Source: Streptomyces hundungensis (GTDB lineage: Bacteria; Actinomycetota; Actinomycetes; Streptomycetales; Streptomycetaceae). Taken from it: a DNA stretch of 64,000 nucleotides. The stretch's first letter is position 1. Every line of letters starts with the position of its first letter. The stretch is from positions 1,736,001 through 1,800,000 of the forward strand of contig NZ_CP032698.1 in NCBI RefSeq assembly GCF_003627815.1, in the 5' to 3' direction. The notes below the pieces were generated by a model. That model worked only from the letters and a program-made list of their open reading frames with translations, had not been told where the DNA came from and ran no database searches. Positions 55,753 through 64,000 of the stretch are shown piece after piece. The translations under genes were made by a program, and so were the position numbers.

Positions 55753-56790
55753 ATGCGCTGGGAGAATCTCGCCGACGACGACGCCTCGGCCGGCCCGGCC
55801 CGCACGGCCGCGCTGTTCGCCGCGGACGCGGTGACCACCCGGACCTTCGACACCCCGGAGTTCCGCGGGATCACCTTCCACGAGGTCCGGGCGCGCTCGA
55901 TCGTCAACCGGGTGCCGGGCGCCTCCCGCATGCCGTTCGAATGGACCGTCAACCCCTACCGGGGCTGCTCGCACGCCTGCGTGTACTGCTTCGCCCGCAA
56001 GACGCACAGCTATCTGGACCTGGACACCGGGCTCGGCTTCGACTCGCAGATCGTGGTCAAGGTGAACGCGCCGGAGCTGCTGCGGGGACATCTGGCCTCG
56101 CGCCGCTGGCAGGGGGCGCACATCGCGATGGGCACCAATGTCGACTGCTACCAGCGCGCGGAGGGCCGCTATCAGCTCATGCCGGGCATCATCGAAGCCC
56201 TGCGCGACCACGCGAACCCGTTCTCCATCCTGACCAAGGGCACCCTCATCCTGCGCGAACTGGAGCTGCTCAAGCAGGCGGCCGCGGTGACCGAGGTCGG
56301 CATCTCGGTGTCGGTGGGCTTCGTCGACCGGGAGCTGTGGCGCACCGTCGAGCCGGGCACCCCCGCCCCGGACCGCAGGCTCGACGTGGTGCGCACCCTG
56401 ACCGAGCACGGCATCGGCTGCGGGGTCCTGATGGCGCCGGTGATCCCCTTCCTGGGCGACCACCCCGACCAGCTGCGCGCCACCGTGCGCGCGATCGCCG
56501 CCTCCGGCGCCACCTCGGTGACCCCGCTCGTCCTGCATCTGCGGCCCGGCGCCCGCGAGTGGTTCATGGCCTGGCTCGGGCAGCACCACCCCCACCTCGT
56601 GCGGCGCTACGAACGGCTCTACGCGGAGGGGGCGTACGCGCCGAAGTGGTACCAGCGCCGGATCACCGGCCAAGTGCACGAGCTGGCCACCGAGTTCGGC
56701 ATCGGCCCGGCCCACCGCGGCGCCGCCCGCCGCATCCCGGCCGCCCCGGAGCCCGCCGAACCCCAGCCGACCCAGCTCACCCTGCTCTGA
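55753..56790 (+). CDS. Radical SAM protein, Rv2578c / SplB-like
   Basis: 345 residues; ATG 55753 with GGAGG at 7 nt. The iron-sulfur motif is GCSHACVYCFARKTH (C-x3-C-x2-C), preceded by MPFEWTVNPYRGC. The barrel continues with IAMGTNVDCYQRAEGRYQLM, PFSILTKGTLILRELELLKQ and GVLMAPVIPFLGDHPDQL. This is the Rv2578c type, related to spore photoproduct lyase, and its SOS-type box supports a role in DNA repair. Chemistry is not established. Confidence 0.88.
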   Translation: MRWENLADDDASAGPARTAALFAADAVTTRTFDTPEFRGITFHEVRARSIVNRVPGASRMPFEWTVNPYRGCSHACVYCFARKTHSYLDLDTGLGFDSQIVVKVNAPELLRGHLASRRWQGAHIAMGTNVDCYQRAEGRYQLMPGIIEALRDHANPFSILTKGTLILRELELLKQAAAVTEVGISVSVGFVDRELWRTVEPGTPAPDRRLDVVRTLTEHGIGCGVLMAPVIPFLGDHPDQLRATVRAIAASGATSVTPLVLHLRPGAREWFMAWLGQHHPHLVRRYERLYAEGAYAPKWYQRRITGQVHELATEFGIGPAHRGAARRIPAAPEPAEPQPTQLTLL

Positions 56791-56860
56791 CACGGACCGC
56801 CGCCAGCGCGAGGGCCCGGGGCGCGGGCCGATTGTCAGTGGTGTGCGCGAAGATGGCGGC

Positions 56861-57274
56861 ATGACGACACCGACGCGCATCTCCGCGCCCGAAGGCATCG
56901 CTCCCGCCCAGGGCTACAGCCATGTGGTCTGGGGCACCGGCAGGTTCGTGGCCGTCTCCGGTCAGTGCGCCCTCGACGAGGACGGCAAGGTGGTCGGCGA
57001 GAACGACGCGCGGGCCCAAGCCGATCAGGTCTTCGAGAACCTGCGCCGCTGCCTGGCGGCGGCCGGCGCCACCTTCGAGGACGTGGTGAAGCTGACCTAC
57101 TTCACCACCGACATAGCCCACCTGCCCGCGATCCGCGCGGCCCGTGACGCCGTGATCGGCCCCGACCGGCTGCCCGCCAGCTCCGCCGTCCAGGTCAGCG
57201 CGCTGTTCCGGCCCGAACTCCTGGTGGAGATCGAGGCGTTCGCGGTGATCGGGCAGAGCGCGGAGCAGGCCTAG
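56861..57274 (+). CDS. RidA-family protein
   Basis: 137 residues; ATG 56861. YjgF/YER057c/UK114 fold: GYSHVVWGTGRFVAVSGQCA, DARAQADQVFENLRRCLAAA, GATFEDVVKLTYFTTDIAHL, SSAVQVSALFRPELLVEIEA. The Arg that marks true imine deaminases (position in the last strands) is not evident where expected, so it may be a RidA relative with another role. Confidence 0.85.
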   Translation: MTTPTRISAPEGIAPAQGYSHVVWGTGRFVAVSGQCALDEDGKVVGENDARAQADQVFENLRRCLAAAGATFEDVVKLTYFTTDIAHLPAIRAARDAVIGPDRLPASSAVQVSALFRPELLVEIEAFAVIGQSAEQA

Positions 57275-57353
57275 GGCCTGTCCGGCGGATCTTGTCTGGG
57301 ACGCGGGGGCCGAGCCCGGCGGGAGGCGACCAGATCCGCCGGACAGACCCTAG
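57271..57353. repeat. Inverted repeat / bidirectional terminator CTAGGGYCTGTCCGGCGGAT
   Basis: Arms at 57271-57293 and 57331-57353 match in all but two positions and include the stop codons of both convergent genes. GTCTGTCCGGCGGATC stem elements are common between Streptomyces genes. It can fold into a long hairpin that would stop transcription from both sides. Confidence 0.8.
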
Positions 57354-57934
57354 CCCCGGCCCCGGCCCGCCCGGATGCGGCGCAGCGCCCAGGCCGCCGA
57401 CCGGGCCAGGCGCGGCTGGGCCAGGGCTTCGGTCAACACCTCGACGGCCCTCAGGTCGCCGAGTTCGCCGAGCCCCTCGATGCAGGCCTGGGCCACCCGC
57501 CAGTACGGGCTGTGCGGTGACAGCAGCGGCCGCAGCGTTGTGATCAGGGCGGGTACGGACTCGGGGGCGCGCAGCGCGGTGAGCAGCCGGACCGGATGCA
57601 GGGCGTAGGCCGTGCGCAGTTCGTTGGTGGCGAGGGCGGCCGCGGCGCGCGCGGTCCGCGGGTCGCCCAGTCTGGCCAGGGCGTAGGCCGCGGTCACACA
57701 GCGTTCCGGGTCGCGGTGGTTGAGCAGCAGGATCAGCGCTTCGAAGGCCCGCCGGTCCCCCGCGACGCCGAGCCGGAACGCCGCGATCTCCCGTGCCCAG
57801 AGCGGGCGTTCGGGCTCGACGAGCACCGCCGCCAGCTCGCCGTGGTCGACGGTGGCGATCAGCCGCTCGTACGCCGGTGACCCCCCGGTCTCGCCCCGCA
57901 CCCGGTCCAGGAGGGACCGTAACTCCTCGTCCAT
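57350..57934 (-). CDS. HEAT-repeat protein
   Basis: 194 residues; ATG 57934. Entirely helical with repeating units: REIAAFRLGVAGDRRAFEAL, VTAAYALARLGDPRTARAAA, LLTALRAPESVPALITTLRP, ACIEGLGELGDLRAVEVLTE, RSAAWALRRIRAGR. HEAT/PBS-lyase-like scaffold; no active site. Partner unknown. Confidence 0.8.
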   Translation of the reverse strand: MDEELRSLLDRVRGETGGSPAYERLIATVDHGELAAVLVEPERPLWAREIAAFRLGVAGDRRAFEALILLLNHRDPERCVTAAYALARLGDPRTARAAAALATNELRTAYALHPVRLLTALRAPESVPALITTLRPLLSPHSPYWRVAQACIEGLGELGDLRAVEVLTEALAQPRLARSAAWALRRIRAGRGRG

Positions 57935-58368
57935 GTCCAAAATCCTATGGACCTTCGCCTCCCCACGCCGGTGCACGGAAAAATCTCCTGGTGCGGGGTG
58001 ACGTGCCAGGCGAGTGACGTACCACGCGGGTGGCGTGCCACGCGGAGGCCGCCGGCCCCGCGCGCGCCGGGCCCGGGGCGAGCCAGATCACATCGCTCGG
58101 ACGCGGCGGAGGGCTGGCGCGCTCGTTACTCGCCGGTTAACCTCAGGTGAGCGGGTAACCCCCGCGACTCCGGTGGCCTGGTGACGCAGCCACCGCGAGT
58201 GTTCGTCGGTTCGGCTTTTCTGTACGACGCGCCCCGGGACAGGGCCGTCGGCCCTTGGTACCACGACTCAACTCCCGCACGCCGTACGCCCGTTGGCGTA
58301 TCCGAACGCCCTTCGATGCCGGTCGCGTGCGCCCTCTCTCAGTCGTCACTCATCCCTGGAGTCCCGTG
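57935..58368. promoter_or_regulatory. Gene-free region with inverted repeat GTTACYCGC / GCGGGTAAC
   Basis: About 430 bp between divergent genes. GTTACTCGC (58125-58133) and GCGGGTAAC (58151-58159) form an inverted repeat with one mismatch, enclosing GGTTAACC. It is a plausible operator for the 3-hydroxyacyl-CoA dehydrogenase gene, and the TetR protein encoded next is the obvious candidate. The rest shows no ORF I would call. Confidence 0.4.
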
Positions 58369-60150
58369 ATGGACGTCCCCCTGAACACTGTCGCCGTCGT
58401 CGGTCTCGGCACGATGGGCACCGGCATCGCCGAGGTCCTGGCCCGCGCCGGCCGCGAGGTCATCGGCATCGACATCAGCGAGCGCGCCGGCCGCCAGGCC
58501 GTGGCCTCCCTCGAGGCCTCCACGGCCCGCTCGGTGGCCCGTGAGCGGATCACCCCGCAGGAGCGCGGCGACATCCTCGCCCGGTTCCGTACCTTCACCG
58601 ACCTCCAGGCCGCGGCCGAGGCCGAACTCGTCATCGAGGTCGTGCCCGAGTCGTACGAGCTGAAGCACCAGGTCTTCCAGGCCCTCGACGCGATCGTCGC
58701 GCCCACCGCGATCCTGGCCACCGGCACCAACGCCCTCTCGGTGACCCGCCTGGCCGCCGACTCCGCGCACCCCGAGCGCGTCATCGGCCTGCACTTCTTC
58801 AACCCGGCGCCCGCGATGAAGCTGGTCGAGATCGTCTCGTCCGTGCTGACCGCTCCCCCGGCCGTCGACGCGGTCACCGCCCTCGCCCTCGACCTCGGCA
58901 AGGAGCCCGTCGCGGTCGGCGACCGGCCCGGCTTCGTCGCCGACGGGCTGCTGTTCGGCTACCTCAACCAGGCCGCCGCGATGTACGAGTCCAAGTACGC
59001 CTCGCGCGAGGACATCGACGCCGCGATGAAGCTGGGCTGCGGGCTGCCGATGGGCCCGCTCGAACTGCTCGACCTGATCGGCATCGACACCGCCCGCACC
59101 GTCCTGGAGGCGATGTACGCCTCCTCCCAGGACCGCCTCCACGCACCCGCCCCCATCCTCGGCCAGCTCGCCGAGGCCGGCCTGACCGGCCGCAAGCGGG
59201 GCCGCGGCTTCTACACGTACGAGGGCGAGGGCAGCGCGGTCACGGTGGCCGACGCCCAGACCCCGGACACCATCGCGGGCGCGGGCGGCGGCCGTGAGGT
59301 CCGCTCGGTGGGCGTCGCGGGCTCGGGCACCATGGCCTCCGGCATCGCCGAGGTCTTCGCCAAGGCCGGCTACCACGTCGTGCTCGCGGCCCGCAGCCTG
59401 GAGAAGGCCGAGACCGCCAAGTCCCGTATCGCCACGTCGCTTTCGCGCTCCGTCGACAAGGGCCGGCTCACCGCCGAGGCCCGCGAGGAGACCCTCAACC
59501 GGATCACGGCGGCGGGCGCTCTGGAGGCCTTCGCCGAGGTGGACCTCGCCGTCGAGGCGGTCGCCGAGGACCTGGAGGTCAAGCAGCAGCTCTTCGCGTC
59601 CCTGGACAAGATCTGCAAGCCGGGCGCGGTGCTCGCCACCACCACCTCCTCACTGCCCGTCGTCGCCTGCGCCCGCGCCACCTCGCGCCCGCAGGACGTC
59701 ATCGGCATGCACTTCTTCAACCCGGCTCCGGCGATGAAGCTCGTCGAGGTGGTCCGTACCGTGCTCACCTCCGACGAGGTGCACGCCACGGTCCGCGAGG
59801 TCACCGCGAAGATCCGCAAGCACCCGGTGGACTGCGGCGACCGCGCCGGATTCATCGTCAACGCGCTGCTCTTCCCGTACCTCAACAACGCGATCAAGAT
59901 GGTCCAGGAGCACTACGCGACCCTGGACGACATCGACGCCGCGATGAAGCTCGGCGGCGGCTACCCCATGGGCCCCTTCGAACTCCTCGACGTGGTGGGC
60001 CTGGACGTCTCGCTGGCCATCGAGAAGGTGCTGCACGCCGAGTTCCGCGACCCGGGCCTGGCCCCGGCGCCGCTGCTCGAACACCTCGTCGCGGCCGGCT
60101 GCCTGGGCCGCAAGACGGGCCGCGGATTCCGCGAGTATGCCCGGCGCTGA
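58369..60150 (+). CDS. Duplicated 3-hydroxyacyl-CoA dehydrogenase
   Basis: 593 residues; ATG 58369 with GGAG upstream (GTG 58366 is adjacent). Two complete copies of the ~290-residue enzyme in one chain: the NAD site is VAVVGLGTMGTGIAEVLARA in the first half and VGVAGSGTMASGIAEVFAKA in the second; both have GLHFFNPAPAMKLVEIV / GMHFFNPAPAMKLVEVV and the C-terminal YPMGPFELLD type motif (GLPMGPLELLD in the first). Catalyses reversible oxidation of (S)-3-hydroxybutyryl-CoA, feeding crotonyl-CoA to the ccr enzyme encoded downstream. Confidence 0.9.
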   Translation: MDVPLNTVAVVGLGTMGTGIAEVLARAGREVIGIDISERAGRQAVASLEASTARSVARERITPQERGDILARFRTFTDLQAAAEAELVIEVVPESYELKHQVFQALDAIVAPTAILATGTNALSVTRLAADSAHPERVIGLHFFNPAPAMKLVEIVSSVLTAPPAVDAVTALALDLGKEPVAVGDRPGFVADGLLFGYLNQAAAMYESKYASREDIDAAMKLGCGLPMGPLELLDLIGIDTARTVLEAMYASSQDRLHAPAPILGQLAEAGLTGRKRGRGFYTYEGEGSAVTVADAQTPDTIAGAGGGREVRSVGVAGSGTMASGIAEVFAKAGYHVVLAARSLEKAETAKSRIATSLSRSVDKGRLTAEAREETLNRITAAGALEAFAEVDLAVEAVAEDLEVKQQLFASLDKICKPGAVLATTTSSLPVVACARATSRPQDVIGMHFFNPAPAMKLVEVVRTVLTSDEVHATVREVTAKIRKHPVDCGDRAGFIVNALLFPYLNNAIKMVQEHYATLDDIDAAMKLGGGYPMGPFELLDVVGLDVSLAIEKVLHAEFRDPGLAPAPLLEHLVAAGCLGRKTGRGFREYARR

Positions 60151-60241
60151 TCCGGACGCCGGGTGGGGTGGGCTGCTGCAACCTCCGGGCAGCTCGCCCC
60201 CGTGGGCGCGACTTCCCGCGGCGATGCAGTACGTTCGCTCC

Positions 60242-61048
60242 ATGCCCCAGCCAACCAGGTCCTCCCGTACGAACGCCGTGCCCGACGCCCCGGAGAGCGC
60301 CGCGGGCAGCCGGGCGGCCGCCCAGCGGCTCAAGATGCGCCGTGAGCTGGCGGCCGCGGCGATGGACCTGTTCTCCGCGAAGGGGTACGAAGCCACCACC
60401 GTCGACGAGATCGCGGCCCAGGCCGGTGTCGCCCGGCGGACCTTCTTCCGCCACTTCCGCTCCAAGGAAGAGGCGATCTTCCCCGACCACGACGACACCC
60501 TGGTGCGCGCCGAGGCGGTCCTGAACGCCGCCCCGCCGCACGAGCACCCGCTGGACACGGTGTGCCGGGGCATCAAAGAGGTCATGAAGATGTACGCGGG
60601 CTCCCCCTCGGTCTCCGTGGCCCGCTACAAGCTGACCCGTGAGGTGCCGACGCTGCGCGAGGCCGAGATCGCCTCGGTCGCCCGCTACGAGCGCCTCTTC
60701 ACGCGCTATCTTCTCGGCCACTTCGACGAGCACGACCACCAGCCGGGGAACGACGACCCGCTGCTCGCGGAGGTCGCCGCCTCCGCGGTCGTCACCGCCC
60801 ACAACCACGTCCTGCGCCGCTGGCTGCGGGCCGGCGGCCAGGGCGATGTGGAGGCCCAGCTCGACCACGCCTTCGCGATCGTCCGGGAGACCTTCGGCTC
60901 GGGCATCGGGGCGGGCCGCACGGCGGCGCCGCAGCCGGCCGCGGCCTCCGTGTCGACCAGCGACGAGGTGCTGGTCGCGGTGGCCCGAACGGACGCACCC
61001 CTGGACGAGATCATGCAGAGCATCAAGCAGGCCCTGAAGTCCCGGTAG
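60242..61048 (+). CDS. TetR-family regulator
   Basis: 268 residues; ATG 60242, with another in-frame ATG at 60224. TACGTT 8 nt before 60242 could be a -10 for a leaderless message; no clear Shine-Dalgarno. Helix-turn-helix: AMDLFSAKGYEATTVDEIAA, QAGVARRTFFRHFRSKEEAI (~38-80). The ligand domain (~85-230) is followed by a disordered segment and a short C-terminal helix (DEIMQSIKQALKSR). Lies between the 3-hydroxyacyl-CoA dehydrogenase and ccr genes, so it probably senses an acyl-CoA and controls them. Confidence 0.87.
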   Translation: MPQPTRSSRTNAVPDAPESAAGSRAAAQRLKMRRELAAAAMDLFSAKGYEATTVDEIAAQAGVARRTFFRHFRSKEEAIFPDHDDTLVRAEAVLNAAPPHEHPLDTVCRGIKEVMKMYAGSPSVSVARYKLTREVPTLREAEIASVARYERLFTRYLLGHFDEHDHQPGNDDPLLAEVAASAVVTAHNHVLRRWLRAGGQGDVEAQLDHAFAIVRETFGSGIGAGRTAAPQPAAASVSTSDEVLVAVARTDAPLDEIMQSIKQALKSR

Positions 61049-61067
61049 CACCCGCACCGCACCACCG

Positions 61068-61101
61068 ATGGCCGCGTCCCCCGCTCGGGGGACGCGGCCA
61101 T
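61068..61101 (+). terminator. Perfect 15-bp hairpin terminator after the TetR gene
   Basis: ATGGCCGCGTCCCCC, loop GCTC, GGGGGACGCGGCCAT. It begins 20 nt after the TetR stop, so ccr must have its own promoter. Confidence 0.9.
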
Positions 61102-61182
61102 TCGCGTCCGCCGCGACGCTCCTGACCTGCAACGATCGATCATCGCTCATCTGTGCGGGCCATTTTTCAACTGAGAGAAACT

Positions 61183-61220
61183 CTTGGCACGCAGTGACTT
61201 GTCACTTGGCACTGGGTGCC
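61183..61220. promoter_or_regulatory. Twin palindromes upstream of ccr
   Basis: AGTGACTTGTCACT (61193-61206) and GGCACTGGGTGCC (61208-61220) are perfect palindromes lying side by side; CTTGGCAC is also repeated directly at 61183 and 61205. They are about 230-260 nt before the ccr start, followed by a long presumed leader without an ORF of note. Confidence 0.55.
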
Positions 61221-61451
61221 ATACGTTGATGTTGTCCGGGCGGTCGGAGTACAGGAAGATCTCGTACACCGGCTGTCCCCACGAGCCGCCACTGGCGAGT
61301 GCGCCCGGACGCCTGCGTCACAGGCAACCCTCCCGCGCCCAACCGGCGCTGCCGTACTCGCACCACCCCGCCGAACCGACGGCACACCTCCACAGCACCA
61401 CCCCCGAAGACCCTCAACGCCCCTCAGGGGCGCTTCGACGGAGGCAACACC

Positions 61452-62789
61452 GTGAAGGAAATCCTGGACGCGATCCAGTCGCCGGAGTCCACCTCCGCCG
61501 ACTTCGCCGCTCTGCCGCTCCCCGAGTCGTACCGCGCGATCACCGTGCACAAGGACGAGACGGAGATGTTCGACGGGCTCACCACCCGCGACAAGGACCC
61601 GCGCAAGTCGATCCACCTCGACGAGGTGCCGATCCCCGAACTCGGCCCGGGCGAGGCCCTGGTGGCCGTCATGGCCTCCTCGGTCAACTACAACTCGGTG
61701 TGGACCTCGATCTTCGAGCCCGTGTCCACCTTCAGCTTCCTGGAGCGCTACGGCCGGCTCAGCGAGCTCACCAAGCGGCACGACCTGCCGTACCACATCA
61801 TCGGCTCCGACCTCGCGGGCGTCGTGCTGCGCACCGGTCCCGGAGTCAACGCCTGGAACCCCGGCGACGAAGTCGTGGCGCACTGTCTGTCGGTCGAGCT
61901 GGAGAGCTCCGACGGCCACAACGACACGATGCTCGACCCCGAGCAGCGCATCTGGGGCTTCGAGACCAACTTCGGCGGCCTCGCCGAGATCGCGCTCGTC
62001 AAGTCCAACCAGCTCATGCCCAAGCCCAAGCACCTGAGCTGGGAGGAGGCGGCGGCCCCGGGCCTGGTCAACTCGACCGCCTACCGCCAGCTCGTCTCCC
62101 GCAACGGCGCCGGCATGAAGCAGGGCGACAACGTCCTGATCTGGGGCGCCAGCGGCGGCCTCGGCTCGTACGCGACCCAGTTCGCGCTCGCGGGCGGCGC
62201 CAACCCGATCTGTGTCGTCTCCAGCCCCGAGAAGGCCGACATCTGCCGTGCCATGGGCGCGGAGGCGGTCATCGACCGCAACGCCGAGGGCTACAAGTTC
62301 TGGAAGGACGAGCGGACCCAGGACCCCAAGGAGTGGAAGCGCTTCGGCAAGCGCATCCGCGAGTTCACCGGCGGCGAGGACATCGACATCGTCTTCGAGC
62401 ACCCGGGCCGCGAGACCTTCGGCGCGAGCGTGTACGTCACCCGCAAGGGCGGCACCATCACCACCTGCGCCTCGACCTCGGGCTACATGCACGAGTACGA
62501 CAACCGCTACCTGTGGATGTCCCTGAAGCGCATCATCGGCTCGCACTTCGCCAACTACCGCGAGGCGTGGGAGGCCAACCGCCTCATCGCCAAGGGCAAG
62601 ATCCACCCGACGCTCTCCAAGGTGTACTCCCTGGAGGACACCGGGCAGGCCGCCTACGACGTGCACCGCAACCTGCACCAGGGCAAGGTCGGCGTGCTCG
62701 CCCTCTCCCCCCGCGAGGGTCTCGGCGTCAGCGACCCCGAGCTGCGCGAGAAGCACCTCGACGCCATCAACCGCTTCCGCAACGTCTGA
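61452..62789 (+). CDS. ccr: Crotonyl-CoA carboxylase/reductase
   Basis: 445 residues; GTG 61452 with GGAGG 7 nt upstream. Medium-chain dehydrogenase/reductase: MASSVNYNSVWTSIFEPVST, HIIGSDLAGVVLRTGPGVNA, NADPH site LIWGASGGLGSYATQFALAG, and IVFEHPGRETFGASVYVTRK. Reduces crotonyl-CoA with CO2 fixation to ethylmalonyl-CoA, supplying both acetate assimilation and polyketide extender units. Length matches known Streptomyces enzymes. The mutase gene starts 13 nt downstream, so one operon. Confidence 0.95.
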   Translation: MKEILDAIQSPESTSADFAALPLPESYRAITVHKDETEMFDGLTTRDKDPRKSIHLDEVPIPELGPGEALVAVMASSVNYNSVWTSIFEPVSTFSFLERYGRLSELTKRHDLPYHIIGSDLAGVVLRTGPGVNAWNPGDEVVAHCLSVELESSDGHNDTMLDPEQRIWGFETNFGGLAEIALVKSNQLMPKPKHLSWEEAAAPGLVNSTAYRQLVSRNGAGMKQGDNVLIWGASGGLGSYATQFALAGGANPICVVSSPEKADICRAMGAEAVIDRNAEGYKFWKDERTQDPKEWKRFGKRIREFTGGEDIDIVFEHPGRETFGASVYVTRKGGTITTCASTSGYMHEYDNRYLWMSLKRIIGSHFANYREAWEANRLIAKGKIHPTLSKVYSLEDTGQAAYDVHRNLHQGKVGVLALSPREGLGVSDPELREKHLDAINRFRNV

Positions 62790-62802
62790 GCCGGGAAGTT
62801 CC

Positions 62803-64000
62803 ATGACAGAGCGTCAGAAGGATCGACCGTGGCTCATGCGGACGTACGCGGGCCACTCGACGGCCGAGGCGTCCAACGAGCTGTACCGCAACAACCTGGC
62901 CAAGGGGCAGACGGGTCTGTCGGTCGCGTTCGACCTTCCGACGCAGACCGGATACGACCCCGATCACATCCTCGCCCGCGGCGAGGTGGGCCGGGTCGGG
63001 GTCCCGGTCTCTCATCTCGGTGACATGCGCCGCCTGTTCCAGGACATCCCCCTGGAACAGATGAACACCTCGATGACGATCAACGCCACCGCGATGTGGC
63101 TGCTCGCCATGTACCAGGTGGTCGCCGAGGAGCAGGGCGCGGACATCACCAAGCTCCAGGGCACCACCCAGAACGACATCGTGAAGGAGTACCTCTCGCG
63201 CGGGACGCATGTCTTCCCGCCGGGTCCTTCGCTGCGGCTGACGACAGACATGATCTGTTACACCGTGAACAACATCCCCAAGTGGAACCCCATCAACATT
63301 TGCAGCTACCACCTGCAAGAGGCGGGAGCCACCCCGGTCCAGGAGATCGCGTACGCGATGTCCACCGCGATCGCCGTCCTGGACTCGGTGTTCGCCTCGG
63401 GCCAGATCCCCGACGACCGCAGGGGTGATGTGGTCGCCCGCATCTCCTTCTTCGTGAACGCGGGCGTCCGCTTCATCGAGGAGATGTGCAAGATGCGCGC
63501 CTTCGGCCGCATCTGGGACAAGATCACACGGGAGCGGTACGGGATCGAGGACGCCAAGCAGCGCCGCTTCCGCTACGGCGTCCAGGTCAACTCCCTGGGC
63601 CTGACCGAGGCGCAGCCGGAGAACAACGTCCAGCGGATCGTGCTGGAAATGCTGGCCGTCACGCTGTCCAAGGACGCTCGGGCCCGCGCGGTCCAACTCC
63701 CCGCCTGGAACGAGGCGTTGGGGCTGCCGCGTCCCTGGGACCAGCAGTGGTCGCTGCGCATCCAGCAGGTGCTGGCGCACGAGAGCGATCTGCTGGAGTA
63801 CGAGGACATCTTCGAGGGCTCGCACGTCATCGAGGCCAAGGTCGAGGCCCTGGTCGAGGAGTGCCTGGCCGAGATCGGGCGGATCGAGGAGATGGGCGGG
63901 GCGCTGGCCGCCGTCGAGTCGGGCTACCTCAAGTCGCAGCTCGTCTCCTCGCACGCCGAGCGCCGGGCGCGCATCGAGGCCGGCGAGGAGAAGATCGTCG
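62803..64000 (+). CDS. meaA: MeaA-type (ethylmalonyl-CoA) mutase, large-subunit fold (partial)
   Basis: About 399 residues visible, running off the right edge. It starts MTERQKDRPWLMRTYAGHST and shows the mutase barrel: AFDLPTQTGYDPDHILARGE, GVPVSHLGDMRRLFQDIPLE, MNTSMTINATAMWLLAMYQV, and the YGVQVNSLGLTEAQPENNVQ segment. Members of this group convert ethylmalonyl-CoA to methylsuccinyl-CoA. The B12-binding domain would lie beyond the window. Coupled to ccr. Confidence 0.9.
   Translation, partial: MTERQKDRPWLMRTYAGHSTAEASNELYRNNLAKGQTGLSVAFDLPTQTGYDPDHILARGEVGRVGVPVSHLGDMRRLFQDIPLEQMNTSMTINATAMWLLAMYQVVAEEQGADITKLQGTTQNDIVKEYLSRGTHVFPPGPSLRLTTDMICYTVNNIPKWNPINICSYHLQEAGATPVQEIAYAMSTAIAVLDSVFASGQIPDDRRGDVVARISFFVNAGVRFIEEMCKMRAFGRIWDKITRERYGIEDAKQRRFRYGVQVNSLGLTEAQPENNVQRIVLEMLAVTLSKDARARAVQLPAWNEALGLPRPWDQQWSLRIQQVLAHESDLLEYEDIFEGSHVIEAKVEALVEECLAEIGRIEEMGGALAAVESGYLKSQLVSSHAERRARIEAGEEKIV

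Noticed and set aside
61221..61451. Riboswitch in the ccr leader, for example for B12 upstream of the mutase
   Set aside because: No B12-box-like sequence or conserved fold could be seen by eye, and meaA follows ccr by only 13 nt.

Overview
The window is high-GC actinobacterial chromosome, almost certainly Streptomyces. Support: strong G/C bias at third codon positions, purine-rich ribosome binding sites, GTG/TTG starts, chains of 4-nt gene overlaps, a complete Streptomyces-type gas vesicle operon, ANTAR/GAF, SpoIIE-phosphatase and SigB-like stress regulators, and the crotonyl-CoA reductase / MeaA-type mutase pair of ethylmalonyl-CoA metabolism. All calls come from reading the sequence and from memory of protein families; no database was searched.

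Layout. 1-7.3 kb: a membrane-anchored phosphatase-like protein cut by the left edge, a small resolvase-fold protein, a metallo-beta-lactamase-fold (MBL) hydrolase coupled to a DedA protein, and a second MBL hydrolase following an aminotransferase-fold protein that appears to lack the PLP lysine. 6.6-9.7 kb: an ANTAR regulator, a PAS/GAF sensor and a SigB-family sigma factor. 10-14.3 kb: a PAP2 phosphatase and the leftward gas vesicle operon gvpO-A-F-G-J-L-S-K. 14.4-22.3 kb: Holin-X protein, 13-bp tandem repeats, a methyltransferase, VOC, DUF5107, DUF6204, DUF5701, GNAT and GntR genes, and a 65-bp intergenic repeat array. 22.4-30.5 kb: adenosine deaminase, a secreted CocE/X-Pro peptidase, and a four-gene leftward peptidase operon (M55, M20, S9, S66). 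30.5-38.6 kb: a degenerate caspase-like protein, a hydrolase, two minisatellite arrays, a receiver-like protein, a VOC protein, a methyltransferase and a PAS-GAF-SpoIIE-HATPase phosphatase.

38.7-52.4 kb is an accessory island. It opens with the decayed tails of two tyrosine recombinases in tandem. It carries a 2419-residue secreted RHS/YD-repeat protein ending in a HINT self-cleavage domain and a 125-residue zinc-knuckle, HNH-like toxin tip, followed by an unrecognised 252-residue protein in the immunity position. Divergent to these is a large secreted FG-GAP/LamG/ricin-lectin protein broken by a frameshift. This island is the best candidate for new biology in the window.

52.5-64 kb returns to core-like sequence: an MFS exporter with three extracytoplasmic-type beta-domains, an SRPBCC protein, a radical SAM (Rv2578c-type) gene behind a perfect GAAC-N4-GTTC LexA-type site, RidA, a HEAT-repeat protein, and then duplicated 3-hydroxyacyl-CoA dehydrogenase - TetR - ccr - meaA, running off the right edge. 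From memory, S. coelicolor carries gvp, a SigB-like sigma gene and ccr/meaA in the same part of its chromosome, which fits the arrangement here.
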